This document shows, piece by piece, positions 5,792-11,127 of a stretch of 11,127 nucleotides of DNA. This stretch comes from Rhodospirillales bacterium. GTDB taxonomy: Bacteria; Pseudomonadota; Alphaproteobacteria; Rhodospirillales; 2-02-FULL-58-16. A model generated the notes under the pieces. That model had not been told where the DNA came from. It did no database searches and saw nothing but the letters and a program-made list of their open reading frames with translations. The stretch covers positions 1 to 11,127 of the forward strand of contig JAJFIG010000393.1 in NCBI GenBank assembly GCA_021775195.1. Reading direction: 5' to 3'. Made by a program: the position numbers and the translations under genes. The first letter of the stretch is position 1. Each line of letters begins with the position of its first letter.

Positions 5792-6382
5792 ATGACGATC
5801 CGCGCCGAGCGGGACCGGGTGGTCGCCGCCGCCATCGACCGCATCCGCACCATCGACCAGACCTGGGGCGATCCCCAGGAGGCCCTGCACGAGATCAAGG
5901 ACGTGCTGATCGAACTTGCCGCCCGCGCCGAGCTGTTCCCTCTCGAGGACTTCGCCGCTGATGCCGGCAAGGGCAACAGCACCATCTACCGCCTCAGCGA
6001 AGACCCCAATCATACCTACGCCCTCTACGCCTCGGCGGCGCTGCCCGGCAAGTCGGTGCCGCCCCACAACCACACCACCTGGGCCGTGATCGCCGGCGTC
6101 CACGGCGACGAACACAACGTCTTCTACCAACGCCAGGACGACGGCGACGTTGACGGCAAGGCCGAGGTGCGGAAATCGGGCGAGATCACGGTCTCCCCGG
6201 GCAAGGGTGTCACCCTGATGCCCGACGAAATTCATTCCATTCACGTCACCGGCGACCAGCCGACGGTCCACCTGCACATGTACGGGCTGGCCCTGGAACG
6301 GCTCGATAGCCGGGTGATGTTCAACATGGAAGACGGGACCTGCAAGGTCTTCGCGGCCAGCCAGAACATTAGGCCCGCCTGA
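5792..6382 (+). CDS. Cysteine-dioxygenase-like thiol dioxygenase (cupin)
   Basis: A 196-residue cupin expected to bind Fe(II) and use O2 to oxidise a thiol to a sulfinate, as cysteine dioxygenase (CDO) and 3-mercaptopropionate dioxygenase do. The iron ligands fit H92 and H94 in PPHNHTTWAVI and H148 in DEIHSIHV. R67 in the YRL segment may correspond to the carboxylate-binding Arg60 of mammalian CDO. The Ser-His-Tyr outer-sphere triad appears as H160-H162-Y164, so Ser is replaced by His. The position of the Cys in the mammalian Cys-Tyr crosslink is Val (about 99), so no crosslink is expected. Purine-rich AAGGGGAGG (5774-5782) lies 9 nt before the ATG. The stop is 1 nt before the tetra-rhodanese start, so the two are co-transcribed. 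The substrate could be cysteine, 3-mercaptopropionate or another thiol. Confidence 0.8.
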   Translation: MTIRAERDRVVAAAIDRIRTIDQTWGDPQEALHEIKDVLIELAARAELFPLEDFAADAGKGNSTIYRLSEDPNHTYALYASAALPGKSVPPHNHTTWAVIAGVHGDEHNVFYQRQDDGDVDGKAEVRKSGEITVSPGKGVTLMPDEIHSIHVTGDQPTVHLHMYGLALERLDSRVMFNMEDGTCKVFAASQNIRPA

Positions 6383-6383
6383 C

Positions 6384-7988
6384 ATGGATGTGACCTCCCC
6401 AAGACCCATCGATGCCGCCGGCCTTCACGCCCTGATCGTCGCCGGCGGCGAGCTCGCCCTTCTCGACATCCGCGAGGACAGCGCCTACGGCCGGGGACAC
6501 CTGCTGTTCGCGGTCTCCGTACCCCTGAGCATCCTGGAAACCCGCATCGACGATCTGGTGCCCCGGCGCGCCGTCCCCGTGGTGCTCTGTGCCGGCCCCG
6601 GCGACGACGCCCTGATCCAGGCCGCCGCCGGGCGCCTGGCCGGCTTCGGCTATACCGACCTTTCATACCTGGAGGGCGGCACCGCCGCCTGGGAGGCCGC
6701 CGGGTACGTCGTCTTCAGCGGCATCAACGTTCCCAGCAAGGCCTTCGGCGAGTTCATCGAGGCCACCTACGGCACCCCCCACATCAAGCCCGCCCGGTTG
6801 CAGGAGATGATGGACGACGGCACCGACCTGGTGATCGTCGACAGCCGGCCCTTGTCCGAATACCGGGTGATGAGCATCCCCGGCGGTATCGACGTGCCCG
6901 GCGCCGAGCTCGCCTACCGCATCCATGACATCGCCCCCGACCCCGGGACCCTGGTCGTCGTCAACTGCGCCGGGCGCACCCGCAGCATCATCGGCGCCCA
7001 GTCCCTGATCAACGCCGGCATCCCCAACCGGGTGGTGGCGCTGGAGAACGGCACCATGGGCTGGCACCTGGCCGGGCTCGATCTTGATCACGGCAAGGAG
7101 GATTCCTTCCCAACCGTTTCCGACGAGGGCCAGCGCCGGGCCAGGGCCTGCGCGGCCCGCGCCGCCGACCGCTTCGACGTGCCCACGGTCGACCATGAAA
7201 CCCTGGAGGCCTGGCGCCGGGACCGGGAGCGGACCCTCTTTCTTTTGGATGTCCGCGATCCCGCCGAGTACGCCGCCGGCCACCTGGAGGGCGCCCGCTC
7301 CGCCCCCGGCGGCCAGCTCATCCAGGCCACCGACCGCCACATCGGCATCCGCGGTGCCCGCGTCGTCCTTGCCGACGATCACGGGGTGCGCGCCACCATG
7401 ACCGCCTCGTGGCTGATCCAGATGGGCTGGTACGACGTCTATGTGCTCGACGACGCCATGAACGCCGGCCCCCTGGTTGCCGGCGCCCATCAACCCCATG
7501 TCCCGGGCCTCGACGCCGTCACTTGCGAGATGGTTACCGCCGGCGACCTGGTGCAACTCCTGGCGACGGGGGACGCCGTCGTTGCCGACTTGGCCGACAG
7601 CCTCGCCTATCGCGGCGGCCACGTTCCCGGCACCTGGTTCGCCAAGCGCCTCAACCTGCCCGCAAACCTGGAAGCCATGCCCGACGCGCCGACGCTGGTC
7701 CTGACCTCGCCCGACGGCGTCCTCGCCCGCCTGGCGGCGGCGGAAGCGGCACCGTCGGGCCGCGCCGTCAAGGTACTGGAAGGTGGCACCGCCGCCTGGG
7801 CGGCCACCGGCCGGCCCCTGCAGGAGGGCCCCAGCCACCTGGCCGACGCCGAGGACGATGTCTGGTACCGCCCCTACGACCGCGATCACGACGTCGAAGC
7901 GGCGATGAAGGAATACCTTACCTGGGAAGTCGGCCTGGTCGAGCAGATCGAACGGGACGGTACCGCCCGCTACCGCACCTATCCCTGA
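6384..7988 (+). CDS. Four-domain rhodanese (sulfurtransferase) protein with two degenerate domains
   Basis: A 534-residue cytoplasmic protein with four rhodanese folds, roughly 8-110, 133-236, 268-365 and 384-477, and a C-terminal tail ending in an Arg/Tyr-rich stretch. Rhodaneses carry sulfane sulfur as a cysteine persulfide. Domain 2 has a canonical loop, CAGRTR from C195, with DSRPLSEY before it. Domain 1 has C69 in CAGPGDD, less typical because the loop Arg is missing. Domain 3 has ADDHGVR at 330-336 and domain 4 has TSPDGVL at 441-447; neither has the cysteine, so both should be inactive. LEGGTAAW recurs in domains 1 and 4 (97-104 and 465-472), showing internal duplication. The ATG follows the dioxygenase stop by 1 nt. 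A role in delivering or removing sulfane sulfur for the dioxygenase step is inferred from the operon, not shown. Confidence 0.88.
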   Translation: MDVTSPRPIDAAGLHALIVAGGELALLDIREDSAYGRGHLLFAVSVPLSILETRIDDLVPRRAVPVVLCAGPGDDALIQAAAGRLAGFGYTDLSYLEGGTAAWEAAGYVVFSGINVPSKAFGEFIEATYGTPHIKPARLQEMMDDGTDLVIVDSRPLSEYRVMSIPGGIDVPGAELAYRIHDIAPDPGTLVVVNCAGRTRSIIGAQSLINAGIPNRVVALENGTMGWHLAGLDLDHGKEDSFPTVSDEGQRRARACAARAADRFDVPTVDHETLEAWRRDRERTLFLLDVRDPAEYAAGHLEGARSAPGGQLIQATDRHIGIRGARVVLADDHGVRATMTASWLIQMGWYDVYVLDDAMNAGPLVAGAHQPHVPGLDAVTCEMVTAGDLVQLLATGDAVVADLADSLAYRGGHVPGTWFAKRLNLPANLEAMPDAPTLVLTSPDGVLARLAAAEAAPSGRAVKVLEGGTAAWAATGRPLQEGPSHLADAEDDVWYRPYDRDHDVEAAMKEYLTWEVGLVEQIERDGTARYRTYP

Positions 7989-8002
7989 CCACGCCCGCCG
8001 GC

Positions 8003-9169
8003 TCAGGCAGCATTCAGGCGCTGGAACCCTTTTTCCAGGTCGGCGATCAGGTCTTCCACGGCCTCAAGCCCGATGTGCAGGCGGATGCACGGCCCCGGTC
8101 CATTCCAGGTCGTGGCGGTGCGCTGCCCCTCCGGGTCCGCCGGGATGATCAGGCTTTCGAAGCCGCCCCAGCTCGACCCGATCCCGAACAGCTCGAGGCC
8201 GTCCAGCATCGCCGCCACGGCCTGGCGCGAACACGGGTGTAGGACAATCGCGAACAGGCTCGACGCCCCCTTGAAATCCCGCTTCCACAGGGCATGACCG
8301 GGATCGCCGGGCAGTGCTGGATGCAGCATGCGCGCCACCTCCGGGCGCTGTTCCAGCCAGCGCGCCACGGCCAGCCCGGACTCCTGCTGGTGGTTCAGGC
8401 GGACTTTCATGGTGCGCAGGCCCCGGGTCGCCAGGTAGACCTCCTCCGTTCCCGGGCAGATGCCCAACTCCGACACCGTCGTCCGTACCCTGAGCCAGTC
8501 CTCCTCGTTGGCGCAGGTTATGGCACCCAGCAGAACATCCGAGTGCCCCGCTACGTATTTGGTGCAGGCGTGGATGGAGACGTCGACACCGTGTTCGAAG
8601 GCCTTGAAGAACACCGGCGTTGCCCAGGTGTTGTCCATGAGCACCTTGGCGCCGCGTTCGCGGGCGGCGGCGGCGATGGCCGGGATGTCCTGCATCTCGA
8701 AGGTCATCGACCCCGGCGACTCGCAGAACACCACCGCCGTTTCGGGCCGCATCAGCTCGCCGATGCCGGCGCCGATGGCCGGGTCGTAGTAGGTGGTCTC
8801 GACCCCCTGGCGCTTGAGCAGGCCGTCGCAGAAGGTCCGCGTCGGGCCGTAGACCGAATCGACCATCAGCACGTGGTCGCCGGCCTCGAGGAACGACATC
8901 AGCGCCGCCGTCACCGCCGCCAGGCCCGAGGGCACCGAGACGCTGCGGTAGCCGTCTTCCAGCGCCGCCATGGCTTCCTCGAAGGTGTAGGTGGTCGGCG
9001 TGCCGTGGATCCCGTAGGTCACGTTGTCGAACCGGTTCTTGCCGCGCCCGAGGTAGCTCTCCAGCGTCGGGAAGAGAACCGTCGAACACCGGTAGACCGG
9101 GGTGTTGACGACGCCGTGGAAATCCTCCGGGCGGCGCCCGACACTGGTGATGAGGGTATCTTCTTTCAT
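8003..9169 (-). CDS. metC: Cystathionine beta-lyase (Cys/Met metabolism PLP enzyme)
   Basis: A 388-residue fold-type I PLP enzyme, normal length for MetC. It is expected to cleave cystathionine to homocysteine, pyruvate and ammonia, and possibly to release sulfide from cysteine. Visible features are Y52 in NVTYGIHGTPT, the PSGLAAV loop (80-86), D179 in the LMDNTWATP segment that contacts the pyridine nitrogen, the PLP lysine K204 in HACTKYVAGHSD (200-211), SSWGGFESL (332-340) typical of beta-lyases, and R363 in RLHIGLE for the substrate carboxylate. The ATG at 9169 is preferred, with only a weak ribosome binding site before it. It is convergent with the rhodanese gene (14 bp between stops). 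The neighbourhood suggests catabolic sulfur release as an alternative to methionine synthesis. Separation from cystathionine gamma-lyase rests on the SSWGGFESL motif and overall similarity. Confidence 0.9.
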   Translation of the reverse strand: MKEDTLITSVGRRPEDFHGVVNTPVYRCSTVLFPTLESYLGRGKNRFDNVTYGIHGTPTTYTFEEAMAALEDGYRSVSVPSGLAAVTAALMSFLEAGDHVLMVDSVYGPTRTFCDGLLKRQGVETTYYDPAIGAGIGELMRPETAVVFCESPGSMTFEMQDIPAIAAAARERGAKVLMDNTWATPVFFKAFEHGVDVSIHACTKYVAGHSDVLLGAITCANEEDWLRVRTTVSELGICPGTEEVYLATRGLRTMKVRLNHQQESGLAVARWLEQRPEVARMLHPALPGDPGHALWKRDFKGASSLFAIVLHPCSRQAVAAMLDGLELFGIGSSWGGFESLIIPADPEGQRTATTWNGPGPCIRLHIGLEAVEDLIADLEKGFQRLNAA

Positions 9170-9407
9170 TGTCGGCTATGTCCGTTCAGGGAGCAGGGGA
9201 GGCGAGTGTGCCACAGGGGGCCGGGGGGATGCCAGCATCCCCATCGCCAGGTGTGCCGCCGTGCTATGACCCCGAAATCGCGCTGGCCGGCGAATTGACC
9301 GTCGTCAAAGCGCCCCGTCGCGCTTTCACCTACCTTGAAAGCAATGGAACCGCCGGTCCCGTAGATCGGAGGCCGGTATTCCCGTGCTTGGAAAGGGGGG
9401 ACTTGAC
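9170..9407. promoter_or_regulatory. Divergent intergenic region between metC and the DUF1847 gene, with hairpins
   Basis: No convincing gene was found here. There are three structures: a hairpin GGGGATG-ccag-CATCCCC at 9225-9242; TTGAC-cgtc-GTCAA at 9295-9308, an operator-like inverted repeat; and GCTTTC/GAAAGC at 9322-9342 with a 9 nt loop. No good -10/-35 pair was found for either flanking gene. None of the hairpins is followed by a T-run, so they are not obvious intrinsic terminators. Confidence 0.4.
9391..9400 (+). promoter_or_regulatory. Ribosome binding site that sets the DUF1847 gene start
   Basis: The purine run GAAAGGGGGG ends 7 nt before the ATG at 9408. It favours that ATG over the in-frame GTG at 9384, which would lie upstream of this site. 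Confidence 0.7.
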
Positions 9408-10106
9408 ATGAAATACACCGAACCGGGATGCGCCTATTGCCCGCCCACGGTGCGCGCCTGCCGCCAGGGTGAATCCGAGGACCGCGGCCCCGGCTACTGC
9501 CCGACCAAGGTCGACCAGGACGGCATCGACTGCGCCTACGGGATCTACGACGACCCAGAGGTCCGCCGCATCGCCCAGGTTTCCGCCGTGGTCGAGGGCG
9601 AAGGCTACTGCAAATGGTCCCGGGTCGAGGAGGTCTGCCAGTTCGCCAAGAAGATGGGCTTCACCAAGATCGGCATCGCCACCTGCATCAGCTTCGTCGA
9701 TCACGCCAACACCCTGAGCCAGATCCTCGAGAGCCACGGCTTCGAGGTTGCCTCGGTGGCCTGCAAGCACGGCGGTGTTCCCAAGGAGGACATCGGCCTC
9801 AAGGACGAGGAAAAGATCCGCCCCGGCGGCCACGAGTCCATGTGCAATCCGGTTTCCCAGGCCGAACTCCTCAACCGCGCCGGCTGCCAGTTCAATGTCG
9901 TGCTCGGGCTCTGCGTCGGCCACGACAGCCTGTTCTTCCGCCACTCCGAAGGGCTGGTCACCGTCCTTGTGACCAAGGACCGGGTCCTCGCCCACAACCC
10001 CATCGGTGCCCTCGCCCTGGCCGACAGCTACTACAGCAAGGTCTGGGGGCCGGAACGCCCGGAGAAGCCGCCCAAGCTCCCCGCCGAGGGCCGCCGCAAG
10101 GCCTAG
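9408..10106 (+). CDS. DUF1847 family protein, cysteine-rich putative metal-binding protein
   Basis: A 232-residue cytoplasmic protein that I recognise as DUF1847 by its Cys-rich N-terminus and the segments CKHGGVPKEDIGL (119-131) and LGLCVGHDSLF (166-176). The function of the family is not established; members are often described as metal-binding. Twelve cysteines are visible. An N-terminal cluster at 8, 11, 18, 31 and 42 could bind zinc or an iron-sulfur centre, and further ones lie at 68, 77, 93, 119, 146, 160 and 169. Residues 85-170 have an alternating strand/helix look (KIGIATC, ASVACK, FNVVLGLC). No signal peptide or membrane segment is seen, and the C-terminus is Pro/Lys-rich. It is divergent from metC across about 240 bp and convergent with the hydrolase (10 bp between stops), so it is probably expressed alone. 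Confidence 0.85.
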   Translation: MKYTEPGCAYCPPTVRACRQGESEDRGPGYCPTKVDQDGIDCAYGIYDDPEVRRIAQVSAVVEGEGYCKWSRVEEVCQFAKKMGFTKIGIATCISFVDHANTLSQILESHGFEVASVACKHGGVPKEDIGLKDEEKIRPGGHESMCNPVSQAELLNRAGCQFNVVLGLCVGHDSLFFRHSEGLVTVLVTKDRVLAHNPIGALALADSYYSKVWGPERPEKPPKLPAEGRRKA

Positions 10107-10116
10107 CCCGCCCGGG

Positions 10117-11127
10117 TCAGACTATTTCCGCCCGCTCCAGGAGGGCGTGCATGAGCACGTCGCAGCCGGCCGCCAGGTCCTCGGGGCGGGCGTTTTCCTC
10201 CTCGTTGTGGCTGATACCCTTCTCACAGGGGACGAAGATCATTCCCGTCGGCACCACCAGGGCGGTGTTGCAGGCGGCGTGTCCGGCGCCGGAATAGATG
10301 TCCCGGTGGGAAATGTTCAGCCGCGCCGCGGTGTCCCGCAGCGACTGCACGCATCCGTCGTCGAACTGCACCGTATCCCGGTGGCTGACCTTGTCGAAGG
10401 CAAAGCCCAGGCCGGCCTCGGCGGCGATGGCCTCGCAGGCGTCGCGCATGGCGTCCCGGATATTGGCCAGGATCTCGTTGTCGGGATGGCGGCTGTCGAT
10501 GGTGAAGGTGGTGCGCCCGGAAATGGTGTTGCGGGAATTGGGGCGCACCTGGATGTTGCCGACCGTGATCACCGGGTGGGGATCGAAATCGAAGGCGATG
10601 CGATTGACGGCGTCGATCATCCGCGCCGCGCCCAGCAGGGCATCCCGGCGCAGCTCCATGGGCAGGGTGCCGGCGTGGCCTTCCTCGCCGTCGACGGTGA
10701 CCCGGAAGCAGCGCTGCCCCTGGGCGGCGAGGACGATGCCGACGGATATCTCTTCCGATTCCAGGATCGGACCCTGCTCGATGTGGTTTTCGAAGAAGCA
10801 CGCCACCGGATAGCCGGTGGCCGGCTCGGTGCCGGCGTAGCCGATGCGCGCCAGCTCGTCGCCGACGGTCTTGCCCTCGGCATCGGCCAGAGCCAGGGCT
10901 TGATCGACGGTGTATTTGCCGCCGAATACGCCCGAACCGATGACCCCGGCTGCAAACCGCGCCCCTTCCTCGTCGGTCCAGTTGACGATATCGATGGGCG
11001 CCCGCGTGGTGACATTGGCTTCGTTCAGGGTGCGTACGATCTCGAGGCCCGCGAGGACGCCGTAGGCACCGTCGAACTTGCCGCCGAGGGGCTGGCTGTC
11101 CAGGTGGCTGCCGGTCATCACCGGCTC
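10117..11127 (-). CDS. Zn-dependent amidase, hydantoinase/carbamoylase family (M20-like), 5' truncated
   Basis: 336 residues are visible; the start lies beyond the right edge, and perhaps 70-90 N-terminal residues are missing compared with the usual length of about 410. The family contains N-carbamoyl-L-amino-acid hydrolases, beta-ureidopropionases and allantoate or ureidoglycolate amidohydrolases, which cleave C-N bonds outside peptides with a two-metal site. Visible motifs are TGSHLDSQPLGGKFDG (metal ligand His and bridging Asp), NWTDEEGARF (catalytic and ligand Glu), FFENHIEQGP, GEEGHAGTLPM (ligand His), the dimerisation-domain stretch ITVGNIQVRPNS, and the C-terminal ligand in ISHNEEEN. 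The HAGTLPM and SHNEEE pairing supports the carbamoylase subgroup. The exact substrate is undecidable from this; a role in pyrimidine, hydantoin or ureide breakdown is inferred from the family. Confidence 0.88.
   Translation of the reverse strand, partial: EPVMTGSHLDSQPLGGKFDGAYGVLAGLEIVRTLNEANVTTRAPIDIVNWTDEEGARFAAGVIGSGVFGGKYTVDQALALADAEGKTVGDELARIGYAGTEPATGYPVACFFENHIEQGPILESEEISVGIVLAAQGQRCFRVTVDGEEGHAGTLPMELRRDALLGAARMIDAVNRIAFDFDPHPVITVGNIQVRPNSRNTISGRTTFTIDSRHPDNEILANIRDAMRDACEAIAAEAGLGFAFDKVSHRDTVQFDDGCVQSLRDTAARLNISHRDIYSGAGHAACNTALVVPTGMIFVPCEKGISHNEEENARPEDLAAGCDVLMHALLERAEIV

Noticed and set aside
6663..7889. Long minus-strand frame (408 codons) opposite the tetra-rhodanese gene
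   Set aside because: Gly/Val/Asp-rich low-complexity translation with no family signature, fully antisense to four recognisable rhodanese domains.
8021..8038. CTGGAA/TTCCAG hairpin near the convergent rhodanese and metC ends, as a bidirectional terminator
   Set aside because: It lies within the metC coding end, has a 6 bp stem, and no T-run follows on either strand.
9169..9411. Plus-strand frame of 80 codons whose TGA overlaps the DUF1847 ATG
   Set aside because: The ATGA overlap is tempting as translational coupling, but the frame starts at TTG or ATG inside or beside the metC start, lacks a ribosome binding site, crosses a strong hairpin and shows no domain.

Overview
The window is GC-rich, densely packed bacterial chromosome (most genes look about 65-70% GC by hand count, with strong G/C third positions). 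Codon style and gene families (DHA2-type EmrAB efflux, DUF1847, hydantoinase/carbamoylase-type hydrolase, multi-rhodanese protein) suggest an alphaproteobacterium, possibly of the Rhodospirillales type. That placement is inference; no rRNA or other marker gene is present.

Layout, left to right. (1) 1-173: the 3' end of an aconitase-family small subunit, LeuD-like. (2) 232-1800, minus strand: a secreted protein of unknown function built from two homologous halves of about 200 residues. Its C-terminal half is much more AT-rich than its N-terminal half and than the rest of the window. (3) 1801-2051: an intergenic stretch whose right end holds an AT-rich cluster of overlapping palindromes and a consensus-like promoter placed so that the marR transcript would be leaderless. 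(4) 2052-5216: a tight marR-emrA-emrB drug-efflux operon. (5) 5223-7988: a hotdog acyl-CoA thioesterase (minus) divergent from a two-gene plus-strand operon encoding a cysteine-dioxygenase-like thiol dioxygenase and a protein with four rhodanese domains, two of which lack the catalytic cysteine. (6) 8003-9169, minus: a cystathionine beta-lyase/Cys-Met-metabolism PLP enzyme, convergent with the rhodanese gene. (7) 9408-10106: a cysteine-rich DUF1847 protein. (8) 10117-11127, minus: a 5'-truncated M20-family amidase/carbamoylase.

The MarR regulator probably represses its own operon through the palindromes over its promoter, and the EmrA/EmrB pair would export a hydrophobic compound across the inner membrane with a TolC-type partner encoded elsewhere. 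The block 5223-9169 reads as an organosulfur neighbourhood: a C-S lyase, a thiol dioxygenase and a sulfane-sulfur carrier or transferase side by side. The link among them is inferred from adjacency.

No tRNA, rRNA, CRISPR array, IS element or attachment site was recognised. The parts most worth a second look are the two-half secreted protein with its internal composition break, the dioxygenase/tetra-rhodanese pair, and the marR operator cluster.
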